In this document: positions 1 through 7,436 of the stretch, piece by piece
How positions within the stretch are numbered: the first letter of the stretch is position 1
Layout of the letters: every line of letters begins with the position of its first letter
Assembly (NCBI GenBank): GCA_031273305.1
Contig: JAISSC010000037.1
Span: 1 to 7,831, forward strand
Direction: 5' to 3'
Origin: Flavobacteriaceae bacterium
Lineage (GTDB): Bacteria > Bacteroidota > Bacteroidia > Flavobacteriales > Weeksellaceae
DNA length: 7,831 bases
The notes under the pieces: model-generated
Told to the model about the DNA's origin: nothing
Database searches by the model: none
The model's input: only the letters and a program-made list of their open reading frames with translations
Position numbers and translations under genes: made by a program

Positions 1-148
1 ATATCTTAAATAATTTTAATAATGTTTCCACTAAGTTGATTAAGTTAAGTTTTTTTAACAGTGATTTTGTCCTGTATGTATTAAAACTTATTTGTTCCTA
101 TGGATTATTCAACTTAAAACAAATCCCTAAGAAGTTAGTTTCTGACAT

Positions 149-156
149 TAAATTTG
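149..156 (+). promoter_or_regulatory. Candidate -7 box upstream of the YHS lipoprotein gene
   Basis: The octamer TAAATTTG matches the Bacteroidota -7 consensus TAnnTTTG and lies about 96 bases before the chosen ATG at 253. No TTG is seen at a -33 position, and the leader would be long for this group, so this may be chance in AT-rich DNA. Nothing else convincing was found in bases 1-252. Confidence 0.25.
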
Positions 157-252
157 CTTCTAAAAATGAAGAAATTATTGCGTCTCAAAATATTTTAACT
201 AACGTAAAATTCACATAAAACAATGCGTTATTGTAACTTACAAATTATTTTT

Positions 253-519
253 ATGAAAAAAGCTATAAATTTTTTGATACTGACAGGATGTATCTCTCTT
301 GTTATTTCATGCGAATCCGGTGAGAAAAAACATTCCACAGGAGCAGCTTCCCTAACGGATGTGAAGGTAGTAAATGAATTAGACCCGGTATGTGGCATGT
401 CTACATCAGAACATCTAAAGGATACGTTGACTTACGAAGGAAAATTGTACGGCTTTTGCAGTACTAATTGTAAAGAAGAATTTAAAGAAAGTCCTAAAGA
501 TTTTTTAAAAGGGAGATAA
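253..519 (+). CDS. YHS-domain lipoprotein (putative metal-binding)
   Basis: This 88-residue protein is probably a lipoprotein exported to the periplasm or outer membrane. The start at 253 (MKKAINFLIL) is preferred over an in-frame ATG at 223 because it gives a standard signal: two lysines, a hydrophobic core, then the lipobox V-I-S-C with Cys20. A second lipobox-like L-T-G-C ends at Cys13 but leaves a very short core. Residues 44-85 form a YHS domain: DPVCGM (44-49), then Y66-G-F-C69-S, C73, F77 and P81. These match the family pattern, and Cys47, Cys69 and Cys73 are the likely metal ligands. YHS domains occur in copper/heavy-metal P-type ATPases and in small stand-alone proteins, where metal binding or sensing is inferred more often than shown. 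No metal-transport gene is adjacent in this window. It converges on the htrA gene, 74 bases away. The fold is near certain; the function is not. Confidence 0.9.
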   Translation: MKKAINFLILTGCISLVISCESGEKKHSTGAASLTDVKVVNELDPVCGMSTSEHLKDTLTYEGKLYGFCSTNCKEEFKESPKDFLKGR

Positions 520-523
520 GAAG

Positions 524-565
524 CAAAAGAACCTCCTTTAATCAGATAAAGAAGGTTCTCTTTTG
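524..565. terminator. Stem-loop between the convergent YHS and htrA genes
   Basis: AGAACCTCCTTT (528-539) pairs with AAAGAAGGTTCT (548-559) around an 8-base loop. The stem is 12 bp with one C-A mismatch. Flanking CAAA and TTTTG can extend it past a one-base bulge. It begins just after the YHS stop codon and is followed by CTTTTG on the + strand. Only 74 bases separate the two convergent genes, so it probably ends transcription in both directions. Confidence 0.7.
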
Positions 566-593
566 TCTATAAATTAATAACAAACTTGCTTGC

Positions 594-2141
594 CTAGTCC
601 ATTTTGAACCCTCTCCTGTAAATTCTGCCATAAGAATCTACATATCTTACAGAGACGGTTCCTTTATAATTCTTTAATATCTTTTCAATATCTTTCTCAC
701 TATTCACCGGCTTATCATTTACTTCCATAAGGATAAATCCTTCACCGATCCCTGCGGATTTAAATTTACCGTTGCTATCTACACTGGTAACTACAACTCC
801 CGATTCTAAACCATAATTAACTCTTTGTTGTTCGGTTAATTCCTGAAATTCGGCTCCCAATTTTTCGGCAACACTCAAATCATCTTTAGTTTTAACAGAA
901 GTTCCTCCTTTGGCATCCTTAATTTTTACATTAAATGACTTGGTAGAACCTTCCCTTAGCACGGCAACAGTCACCTGATCTCCGGGTCTTTTCTCTCCGA
1001 TGATACCGGAAAGAGTAGGGAAATTCCGTATAGTAATTCCGTCAATTTGAGTAATAATATCTCCTTTTTTAATACCTGCGTCCTTAGCCCCGCCATCATC
1101 CTGTACCTCTGTAACCAATACTCCCTGTTGCGATTTGTAAGAAGCCTTGTTCTGAGTATTATATTGTTTAACTGCGGCATCATCACTTAGGTCTAAAGCA
1201 GCAATTCCCAGATAACCTCTCTGTACCAGACCATACTTCCTGATGTCTTCCACCACCTTTTTAGCAAGATTAGACGGAACGGCAAAACTGTATCCTTCAA
1301 AAGTTCCGGTTCCGGAATGAGAAGATATTGCTGTGTTAATCCCTATCAGGTCTCCGTTAGTATTGACCAAAGCTCCTCCGCTATTTCCCGGATTTACGAC
1401 AGCATCCGTTTGAATAAAAGACTCAATAGGATTTTTGGAATTAGACCTCAACAAATCCAGACTACGTCCTTTGGCAGAAATGATACCTGCGGTTACAGTA
1501 GACGTAAACCCGAAAGGATTACCTACTGCCAATACCCATTCGCCTACTTTCACATTATCGGAATTATAAAAATTCAAAAACGCAAGTCCCTTTTCGTCTA
1601 TTTTTAACAAGGCAATATCCGAATTAGGGTCTGTTCCTACCAAAGTAGCCGTATAGGTTTTTTGATTGTTTAAGGTTATTTCAATTTTATTTGCTCCGTC
1701 AATAACGTGATTATTAGTAACAATATATCCGTCTTCGGAAATGATGACACCTGAGCCTAAACCGTTCGGAACATCCTTAGGCGGCTCTTGCTGTCTTTGT
1801 TGACGCGGTGAACTGTTAAACGGGTCTCCAAAGAAGAAATCGAACGGATCGATCTGGCGTTGTCTCTGAACGTAAGGAGAATAGCTCTTAACGCTCACTA
1901 CTGCATTTACTGTTTTTTCCGCAGCAACGGTTAAATCCGGTGGATTCAGACCGGCAGAGGCAATAGGAGCAGAAGTGAAGTAAGCCTTTTCGCTATCATT
2001 TTGCTTAAATATTTCAAAATCACTTAGATGAGTATTTTTAGTCATCGCATACGAAATGGCTCCCACAGAAACCACAGCACTCACAACTCCTACCAATACA
2101 TAAGAAGCTATTTTTTTTATTTCAAATTTATTTTTTTCCAT
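594..2141 (-). CDS. htrA: Do/HtrA-family periplasmic serine endoprotease
   Basis: This 515-residue protein is an ATP-independent protease/chaperone for misfolded envelope proteins. Residues 10-33 form one hydrophobic segment after a Lys-rich start, a signal peptide or membrane anchor. The trypsin-like domain (about 68-300) has the full triad: His145 in VTNNHV, Asp175 in DPNSDIALLK, and Ser254 in NPGNSGGALVN. It should therefore be active. A Gln/Arg/Phe-rich insert (about 91-121) sits where the regulatory LA loop of DegP lies. PDZ1 spans about 308-408, starting RGYLGI. A shorter, more divergent PDZ2 covers about 425-500 and ends near the C-terminus. There is no cysteine. Length and layout fit the Bacteroidota Do-family proteins, which usually have two PDZ domains. 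The gene is divergent from pdxY and appears monocistronic, with its own -7 box. Envelope stress induction is likely by family analogy, but no recognisable stress operator is visible. degP and degQ are alternative names. Confidence 0.95.
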   Translation of the reverse strand: MEKNKFEIKKIASYVLVGVVSAVVSVGAISYAMTKNTHLSDFEIFKQNDSEKAYFTSAPIASAGLNPPDLTVAAEKTVNAVVSVKSYSPYVQRQRQIDPFDFFFGDPFNSSPRQQRQQEPPKDVPNGLGSGVIISEDGYIVTNNHVIDGANKIEITLNNQKTYTATLVGTDPNSDIALLKIDEKGLAFLNFYNSDNVKVGEWVLAVGNPFGFTSTVTAGIISAKGRSLDLLRSNSKNPIESFIQTDAVVNPGNSGGALVNTNGDLIGINTAISSHSGTGTFEGYSFAVPSNLAKKVVEDIRKYGLVQRGYLGIAALDLSDDAAVKQYNTQNKASYKSQQGVLVTEVQDDGGAKDAGIKKGDIITQIDGITIRNFPTLSGIIGEKRPGDQVTVAVLREGSTKSFNVKIKDAKGGTSVKTKDDLSVAEKLGAEFQELTEQQRVNYGLESGVVVTSVDSNGKFKSAGIGEGFILMEVNDKPVNSEKDIEKILKNYKGTVSVRYVDSYGRIYRRGFKMD

Positions 2142-2175
2142 AGTACAAATTGCATTAATTTTACTTATCTCCTTT

Positions 2176-2183
2176 CAAAAGTA
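2176..2183 (-). promoter_or_regulatory. Candidate -7 box for htrA
   Basis: Read on the minus strand the octamer is TACTTTTG, matching TAnnTTTG. It lies about 35 bases before the htrA ATG, giving a leader of roughly 25-30 bases. The nearest upstream TTG (minus strand, 2197-2199) is only 13 bases away, closer than the usual 17-23, so the -33 element is unconvincing. No ribosome binding site is seen at the normal distance; the GAAAGGAG at 2169-2176 is too far from the ATG. Confidence 0.45.
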
Positions 2184-2349
2184 ATACCAAAAATCTCAAC
2201 GATTTTTAGCTTTAACGGTTTTTAACACGAATTTAAAATTTCATTAGTAAAATTCTATATATTCTTAAAAATTATTACGTTTTCAGGAAAAGATCACAAA
2301 ATATAAAAATTATTTTCAAGTATAACCCCTTATAAAAATTAAAGTTTTT

Positions 2350-2357
2350 TAAATTTG
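2350..2357 (+). promoter_or_regulatory. Candidate -7 box for pdxY
   Basis: TAAATTTG matches TAnnTTTG and lies 34 bases before the pdxY ATG, predicting a leader of about 25-30 bases. No TTG is visible about 20 bases upstream. The position relative to the gene is the main support. Confidence 0.5.
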
Positions 2358-2391
2358 TAGCCTAATCCTTGAAAATACAACAATATAACCC

Positions 2392-3252
2392 ATGAAAAAT
2401 ATCTTATCAATTCAGTCACATGTAGTATATGGTCATGCCGGAAACAGCGCAGCGGAATTTCCAATGCAGCGTTGCGGTGTAGGAGTATGGTCTCTTAATA
2501 CGGTTCAGTTCTCCAATCATACACAATATGGACAATGGACGGGTGAAGTGATGACAGCAAACCATTTAACGGACATTGTTAAAGGAATAGATAACATTCA
2601 TCAGTTAAAAAGATGTGATGCTATTCTGAACGGATATATAGGCTCGCCGGAACAGGGAAAATCAATTTTAGAGATCGTGAAAAAAGTAAAAGAAGTAAAC
2701 CCGCAGGCAGTTTATTTCTGTGACCCGGTGATGGGACATCCGGAAAAGGGCTGTATTGTGGCTCCGGGAGTTTCAGATTTCTTTAAAAATGAAGCCGTAG
2801 AAAAAAGCGACATAATGGCACCCAATTTATTGGAGTTAGAAATTTTGACCGAAAAATCCATTCATTCCGTAGAAGAATCCATAGAAGCTGCCAAAATATT
2901 ACATAAAAGAGGGGTGAAGACCGTGCTGGTAAAACATCTGAGCCGCGCCGGCTATCGTTCGGATATGTTTGAAATGCTTTTGGTTACTCCTAAAGAGACA
3001 TGGCATATTTCCAGACCTTTGATAGATTTCGGAGTTCGGCAGCCGGTAGGAGTAGGAGACCTGACTTCCGGTCTGTTCCTGACTAACTTATTGTTGGGTA
3101 AAAGTTATAAGGATGCACTGGAGCATACAACTGCGGCTGTTTATGCCGTGATGCTTGAAACCCATAAAAAAGGCGAATATGAATTACAATTGGTAGCAGC
3201 ACAAGATGAGATTGTAACCCCTTCTATAACTTTTGAAGCGATAAAATTATAA
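2392..3252 (+). CDS. pdxY: Pyridoxal kinase PdxY
   Basis: PdxY phosphorylates pyridoxal with ATP to give pyridoxal 5'-phosphate in the cytoplasmic vitamin B6 salvage pathway. The 286-residue product matches E. coli PdxY (287 residues) nearly end to end. Shared blocks include SHVVYGHAGNSAAEFPM (9-25), LNTVQFSNHTQYG (35-47), YFCDPVMGHPEKGCIVAPGV (108-127), APNLLELEIL (143-152) and QPVGVGDLTSG (217-227). It belongs to the ribokinase superfamily. GVGD (220-223) carries the catalytic Asp223, equivalent to E. coli Asp224. Ser9 lies in the pyridoxal pocket. Cys121 aligns with E. coli Cys122, reported to bind pyridoxal covalently. The ATG at 2392 aligns with the enterobacterial N-terminus. The gene is alone on its strand, divergent from htrA and ended by a strong stem-loop. 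Its GTG/CTG/CCG-rich stretches look GC-richer than its neighbours, which with the similarity suggests possible transfer. Confidence 0.97.
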   Translation: MKNILSIQSHVVYGHAGNSAAEFPMQRCGVGVWSLNTVQFSNHTQYGQWTGEVMTANHLTDIVKGIDNIHQLKRCDAILNGYIGSPEQGKSILEIVKKVKEVNPQAVYFCDPVMGHPEKGCIVAPGVSDFFKNEAVEKSDIMAPNLLELEILTEKSIHSVEESIEAAKILHKRGVKTVLVKHLSRAGYRSDMFEMLLVTPKETWHISRPLIDFGVRQPVGVGDLTSGLFLTNLLLGKSYKDALEHTTAAVYAVMLETHKKGEYELQLVAAQDEIVTPSITFEAIKL

Positions 3253-3257
3253 GATAA

Positions 3258-3290
3258 AAGAGCGTTTGAACAAGAAATTCAAACGCTCTT
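3258..3290. terminator. Bidirectional stem-loop terminator between pdxY and the T9SS cargo gene
   Basis: AAGAGCGTTTGAA (3258-3270) pairs perfectly over 13 bp with TTCAAACGCTCTT (3278-3290) around a 7-base loop. It starts 6 bases after the pdxY stop. A-rich sequence precedes it and only a short T run ends it on the + strand. On the minus strand it lies just past the convergent gene ending at 3324, and there it is followed by TTTTATCTT. It probably serves both genes. Confidence 0.85.
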
Positions 3291-3323
3291 CTGCATAATT
3301 ACTAACTTAACTTTATGACCATT

Positions 3324-4106
3324 TTACTTTTTAATCACTTTTACCGTTTCTGATCTTCCTGCGTTAACCACCCGTACCAAATATACTCCTTTTACTAAAT
3401 CCTGAGTATTAATTGGCTGATTTGCAGTTACTGTCACCGATTTAACCAGACTGCCATTTGCAGAATAAAACTCTACTTTAGAAGTTCCGTCTAATAAGAC
3501 AGATACCTGGTCAGCTATCAATGTATTGGATAAAACAACTTTGTTCTTAGCTACATTTACGTCTTCTACTGACATGTTGCCTGTTGTAACGACTACATCA
3601 TCCAGAAAAAAACGGGAAGGTGGACTTTGTCCTTTAAACGTAATTTTCGTAGTAGCTGTTCCCTCGGTTATTTGTACGGCATAATCTGAAAATTCCGCTT
3701 TTTTTAATTCTACCGATGCTTGACCCAAACTTCCTCCACCTTCTATTTCCAATAATAATTCTGTTTTGTCAGTTCCGTTCCATGCTCCTGCTCTAAATGT
3801 CAAAACAGCATTCCCTGATAATTTTGTCAACTCCGGTGTGGTAATATATCCTAGACCGGTAGTGGTATTGCTCGTTCCTACTTTTACACACTCCTCTCCT
3901 TTAAATACCTTCTCAAGCCCCCATTCTCCAAAAGCATCAAGAGTATATGATGCGACACCAGTTCCAGACCATAGTCCATCATTCCCACCGGTTCCGTCAA
4001 CGGATGCAAAGTCTTCACTGAAAATTACTGTTTGTGCTTTACTTAAGTTTGTAATCCCTAAGGTAAAAAGTAAACAAACCACCGTTAAAAAATAAATCTT
4101 TTTCAT
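3324..4106 (-). CDS. Secreted T9SS (type A sorting domain) protein with a beta-sandwich module
   Basis: The product is 260 residues. A Sec signal peptide (1-24) ends SKA with Gln25 at +1, common in Bacteroidota exports. Residues about 26-175 form a beta-rich module opening TVIFSEDFAS and closing SRFFLDDVVV. This pattern is typical of jelly-roll domains attached to Bacteroidota surface proteins, which often bind carbohydrate or protein. The C-terminus (about 183-260) is a T9SS type A sorting domain, with features KVEFYSANGSLVKSV, INTQDLVKGVYLVRV and a basic end KVIKK. Such domains direct passage through the type IX system, with removal and anchoring or release at the surface. No catalytic domain is recognisable and the protein is short for a T9SS cargo, so it may be an adhesin-like or binding protein. 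The ligand is unknown. The gene is monocistronic, divergent from the DUF349 gene, with a good -7 box. Confidence 0.9.
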   Translation of the reverse strand: MKKIYFLTVVCLLFTLGITNLSKAQTVIFSEDFASVDGTGGNDGLWSGTGVASYTLDAFGEWGLEKVFKGEECVKVGTSNTTTGLGYITTPELTKLSGNAVLTFRAGAWNGTDKTELLLEIEGGGSLGQASVELKKAEFSDYAVQITEGTATTKITFKGQSPPSRFFLDDVVVTTGNMSVEDVNVAKNKVVLSNTLIADQVSVLLDGTSKVEFYSANGSLVKSVTVTANQPINTQDLVKGVYLVRVVNAGRSETVKVIKK

Positions 4107-4167
4107 AATGTTCTAATTTTAAAATTTTTTTATCAATCTTCTTAGTTAAAAATTCTTTTATTATATA

Positions 4168-4175
4168 CAAAGATA
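4168..4175 (-). promoter_or_regulatory. -7 box for the T9SS cargo gene
   Basis: On the minus strand the octamer reads TATCTTTG, an excellent match to the Bacteroidota TAnnTTTG box. It lies about 62 bases before the ATG, giving an AT-rich leader of about 55 bases. TTTG at 4189-4192 (minus) lies upstream, but its 13-base spacing is short for a -33 element. Confidence 0.6.
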
Positions 4176-4250
4176 CTTAATTTATTTACAAATTTACACT
4201 AAACTAAGGTTAATTTCCATATTTATTCTTATGATATTTATTATACGCCG

Positions 4251-4271
4251 ATTCAACCGCAAATTCAACCG
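4251..4271 (+). repeat. Tandem 9-mer ATTCAACCG, possible operator
   Basis: ATTCAACCG occurs at 4251-4259 and again at 4263-4271, a 12-base period. It lies roughly midway between the two divergent promoters and is more GC-rich than its surroundings. A paired direct repeat here could be a regulator site, but no regulator gene is in the window. Confidence 0.35.
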
Positions 4272-4376
4272 ATAAATACAACTATTTTTTACCTCATTAA
4301 AGATAAAATTCTTTATAACAGAACTTTAATTTTACATTTTATTATCTCCTATATGTCTCATGTATAATATTTTTTA

Positions 4377-4384
4377 TATTTTTG
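4377..4384 (+). promoter_or_regulatory. Candidate -7 box for the DUF349-ribD operon
   Basis: TATTTTTG matches TAnnTTTG and lies 35 bases before the ATG at 4420, predicting a leader of about 25-30 bases without a Shine-Dalgarno site. No -33 TTG is visible. The distance is nearly the same as at pdxY and htrA. Confidence 0.5.
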
Positions 4385-4419
4385 TTTGGAGAAAATATCA
4401 TTAATATCACATTATTATC

Positions 4420-6372
4420 ATGAGTATTGAATTGGATGACCTGCAAAACGCAGACGAAAATGACAAAAAAGAAGAGTTGATAAATGCTGAACCTTCTGTA
4501 AACGCTATTCAAAATGAAGACCCTATAGACGAGCTTAATTCTGAAAGTTCTCAGGAGCATACCAATAATGAAGAGATCGTTCTTCCCGAAGAGGATTATG
4601 ATTCCTTTACTATGGAAAATCTGGTTGACAGAGCCAGAGAACTTCTGGATGAATATCCGGTTTCATTACTCGGCGAGGCAATGAACTCCATCCGGGAGGC
4701 TTTTACTAAAAAATATGATGAGCGGGAGGCGGAAAGAAAGCAAAAATATCTGGCGGAAGGTGGTGATGAGCTAAGCTACCAGCCTGAGTTTACGCTAAAA
4801 ACGAGATTCAATTCAGTATACCACGATTACAAGGCTAAACTCACATATTATTATAAGGAACAGGAACAAAAAGAGCAGGACAATCTGGAAAAAAGACTTC
4901 AGATCATTGAGGAATTGAAAGAGCTATACACTACTCCTATAGAGTCTATCAGTTCCTTTTTTAAGAAGTTCCGTAATATTAAGGAACGATGGCACAATGC
5001 GGGGAAAATCCCTAAGGCAAAAGCAGGAGACGTTTTCAGGACTTATTTTCATCATCTGGATAACACTCACGATTTTATCAAGCTAAACAAAGAACTGGAA
5101 GAGTTGGATTACGCTCATAACCTGATACAAAGAAAAGCCATCATAGAGAGAGCTAAAGAACTGGTAACCGAATTGAGTGTTCAAAAAGCACTGAATGAGC
5201 TACAATACCTCCATAAACTTTGGAAAGAACAAGCCGAACCGGTCTCGGAAGAGTTCAGGGAAAGTACATGGCAGGAATTTAGAGCTGTCACACAACAAAT
5301 CCATTCCCGAAAATCCGAGTTGTTTGATAAAATAAGGGATGAACAACTGGCAAATCTGGAAAAAAAACAGGCAATAATTTCCGAACTGGAAAAAATTGTT
5401 TCCAATCCGAATCCTGATCATTCATTCTGGCAAAACAACATCAAAAAAATAGAGCAATTAAGAGAGAATTTCTTTTCCATCGGAAGAACTCCCAAAGAAT
5501 TTAGCAGCGAAACATGGAGCCGGTTCAAAGACCTATTACATGAGATAAACACCATAAAGAATGCTTTTTATAAGGATTTAAAAAAGGTTCAACAGGATAA
5601 TCTCAAGAGGAAAAACGAATTATTAGAGATTGCCAAAGCCAACAAGGACAATGAGGATTGGGAAGTAGCCCTGAACCTTTATAAAAAAATTCAAAACGAA
5701 TGGAAAAACATCGGGCACGTTCCCAAAAAATATTCAGATAAATTGTGGAATGAATTTAGGGAAGCCTGTAATTACTTCTTTGACCAATACAAACAAAAAA
5801 ACAGTAAGGAAAGTGAAAGCTGGATAGAAAACCTGACAAAAAAACAGGCTCTTCTGGCGGAAATTGATACCATCTCGGAAATGAGCAAAGAAGACGCTCT
5901 CAATAAGATAAATGAATACAGTATACAATGGAACTCTATCGGGAAGGTTCCGAAGGAAAACATAGAGATAAACAAAGAATTTAATCGGACGATTAAAAAA
6001 CTGATCAAGAAATTCAATATTGAGAAGAATGCTATTGATGAGATGCACCTGAACATCAAGGTCGAAAACTATAAGCAATCTAAGGATGACAAAAAACTGG
6101 ATGAAGACCTTAGAAAAATGAAGAAACAAATTCAGGAATTGGAACATGAGCTTGTTCAGCTGGAAAACAATTTATCTTTCTTCTCCAGTGCACAACAGGA
6201 TAATCCTCTATTACAAAACACCCTGAACAATATAGAATCTAAAAAAGCAAAACTGGAAGAACTCAAACAAACTTATTCTAAACTTATAAATCTGGATTTA
6301 TCTGAAGCAGAAAACATACCTAAAGATAAAGAACAAACCCCGACTGAAGAAAAACCCGAAACGGAAGAATAA
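4420..6372 (+). CDS. DUF349 repeat, coiled-coil protein
   Basis: This 650-residue protein has no signal peptide or membrane segment, so it is probably cytoplasmic. The N-terminal ~60 residues are acidic and probably disordered. Helix-rich, highly charged repeats follow, of the DUF349 type. Their signature is W, three residues, then G-x-P: RWHNAGKIPK (190-199), a degenerate copy LWKEQAEPVSEEF (267-279), NFFSIGRTPKEF (350-361, Phe replacing Trp), EWKNIGHVPKKYS (427-439) and QWNSIGKVPKEN (503-514). I count five repeats over about 155-535. Residues about 556-626 form a coiled coil with Leu/Ile heptads (QIQELEHELVQLENN), then an acidic Pro/Glu tail. DUF349 proteins are common in Bacteroidota but their function is not established, so none is assigned. 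A structural or scaffold role would be inference only. The gene heads a probable operon with ribD, 17 bases downstream. The start follows a -7 box and is the first ATG in frame. Confidence 0.9.
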   Translation: MSIELDDLQNADENDKKEELINAEPSVNAIQNEDPIDELNSESSQEHTNNEEIVLPEEDYDSFTMENLVDRARELLDEYPVSLLGEAMNSIREAFTKKYDEREAERKQKYLAEGGDELSYQPEFTLKTRFNSVYHDYKAKLTYYYKEQEQKEQDNLEKRLQIIEELKELYTTPIESISSFFKKFRNIKERWHNAGKIPKAKAGDVFRTYFHHLDNTHDFIKLNKELEELDYAHNLIQRKAIIERAKELVTELSVQKALNELQYLHKLWKEQAEPVSEEFRESTWQEFRAVTQQIHSRKSELFDKIRDEQLANLEKKQAIISELEKIVSNPNPDHSFWQNNIKKIEQLRENFFSIGRTPKEFSSETWSRFKDLLHEINTIKNAFYKDLKKVQQDNLKRKNELLEIAKANKDNEDWEVALNLYKKIQNEWKNIGHVPKKYSDKLWNEFREACNYFFDQYKQKNSKESESWIENLTKKQALLAEIDTISEMSKEDALNKINEYSIQWNSIGKVPKENIEINKEFNRTIKKLIKKFNIEKNAIDEMHLNIKVENYKQSKDDKKLDEDLRKMKKQIQELEHELVQLENNLSFFSSAQQDNPLLQNTLNNIESKKAKLEELKQTYSKLINLDLSEAENIPKDKEQTPTEEKPETEE

Positions 6373-6389
6373 TTTCTCCTATATATTTT

Positions 6390-7436
6390 ATGAATAGTCA
6401 GGATGAAAAATACATCCGGAGATGTATAGAACTCGCACAGAACGGATTGGGCAGCACATATCCCAACCCGATGGTGGGTTCCGTGATAGTATACAATGAC
6501 CATATTATAGGAGAAGGCTGGCATAAAAAATCCGGAGAACCTCATGCCGAGATAAATGCTATAAATTCCGTTAAAGACATCTCCCTTTTCAAAGAGAGTA
6601 CAATTTATATCTCTTTGGAGCCATGTTCCCACTTCGGGAAAACTCCACCCTGCGCCTTGCGAATCGCCGAGTTAAAATTTAAAAAGGTTGTTGTGGGAAC
6701 TTTAGACCCCAGCGACAAGGTAAACGGAAAAGGTATTGAAATTATAAAAAACGCCGGCATTGAAACTCTGACAGGAATACTTGAAGATGAATGCAATGAA
6801 CTCAACAAACGATTTATTACTTTCCATATAAAGAAGAGACCTTATATTATCTTGAAATGGGCGGAGACCTTAAACAAAAAAATAGATAACGGAACGGAAA
6901 GAACCCGACCTTTCTTTATCAGCTCTAAATATTCCCTGCAAAAGGTTCATTTATTGAGAGCGCAGGAACAATCTATACTGGTGGGAAAAAACACGGCATT
7001 GCTAGACAACCCTTTCCTGACTTCCCGCCTTGTTAAAGGTGAGAATCCTATACGAATCTTATTGGATAAAAGACTGGACATACCTACTTCCTATAATATT
7101 TTTAATGACGAAGCTCAAACGCTGATATTCAATGAAAAAATAACGGATAAAAAAAATCATCTCGACTATATCCGGATTGATTTTTCAAAAAATATTATTC
7201 CCCAAATATTGGAAAAACTATATCACAGGAATATTCAATCTGTTATTGTGGAAGGCGGAAGAAAAACCTTACAGGATTTCATTGATTCGGGATTATGGGA
7301 CGAAGCCATCATTACCACTTCACAAACCATAGTGGAAAACGGCACCGACTCCCCTACTCTCTATGGGAAAATTACCCGACAGGAATCTGCGGGAGAAAAC
7401 CTTATCTCTTATATCAAAAATAATTCCTCCTGTTGA
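6390..7436 (+). CDS. ribD: Bifunctional riboflavin deaminase/reductase RibD
   Basis: RibD carries out two successive steps of riboflavin synthesis from GTP: deamination of the diaminopyrimidinone phosphate, then NADPH-dependent reduction of the ribose side chain. The 348-residue product has a normal full length. The deaminase domain (1-145) has YPNPMVG (24-30) and the zinc site His52-Ala-Glu54 with Cys79 (in EPCSH) and Cys88 (in KTPPC). Glu54 is the catalytic proton shuttle. The reductase domain (about 150-345) begins RPYIILKWAETLNKKI and includes VEGG (287-290). All key residues are present, so both activities are expected. The start fits E. coli RibD (MQDEYY...). It lies 17 bases behind the DUF349 gene, so cotranscription is likely. 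No FMN riboswitch is visible upstream. The last codon (Cys) and stop TGA fall inside the left direct repeat of the downstream element, so an insertion abuts the gene without truncating it. Confidence 0.97.
   Translation: MNSQDEKYIRRCIELAQNGLGSTYPNPMVGSVIVYNDHIIGEGWHKKSGEPHAEINAINSVKDISLFKESTIYISLEPCSHFGKTPPCALRIAELKFKKVVVGTLDPSDKVNGKGIEIIKNAGIETLTGILEDECNELNKRFITFHIKKRPYIILKWAETLNKKIDNGTERTRPFFISSKYSLQKVHLLRAQEQSILVGKNTALLDNPFLTSRLVKGENPIRILLDKRLDIPTSYNIFNDEAQTLIFNEKITDKKNHLDYIRIDFSKNIIPQILEKLYHRNIQSVIVEGGRKTLQDFIDSGLWDEAIITTSQTIVENGTDSPTLYGKITRQESAGENLISYIKNNSSC

Larger units (their letters stand above)
4107..4419. other. 313-base divergent intergenic region
   Basis: This AT-rich region lies between the divergent T9SS cargo and DUF349 genes. 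It contains a -7 box for each gene near the ends (4168-4175 minus, 4377-4384 plus). A second minus-strand match, TAAATTTG, lies at 4189-4196. A tandem 9-mer lies in the middle (4251-4271). No gene, tRNA or clear stem-loop was found. The long spacing leaves room for regulation of either gene. Confidence 0.6.

Noticed and set aside
36..218. 60-codon + strand reading frame starting with TTG
   Set aside because: It has a rare start, no ribosome site, no recognisable domain and low-complexity AT-rich composition. It is not supported as a gene.
1488..1495. CCTGCGGT in htrA, resembling the CCGCAGGTC hairpin arm
   Set aside because: It is a short coding coincidence with no opposing arm, so not another copy of the element.
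1317..1607. 96-codon + strand frame inside htrA
   Set aside because: It is antisense to the catalytic region of the protease, and its sequence matches no family.
5734..6147. 137-codon minus-strand reading frame inside the DUF349 gene
   Set aside because: It is a Phe/Leu-rich antisense shadow of the Lys/Glu-rich coiled-coil gene, with no domain.
6373..6389. FMN riboswitch controlling ribD
   Set aside because: The 17-base gap is far too short for an RFN element, and no FMN-riboswitch pattern is seen upstream of the operon either.
6273..6632. 119-codon minus-strand frame across the DUF349-ribD junction
   Set aside because: It is antisense to two well-supported genes, including the conserved RibD zinc-site region, and has no family resemblance.
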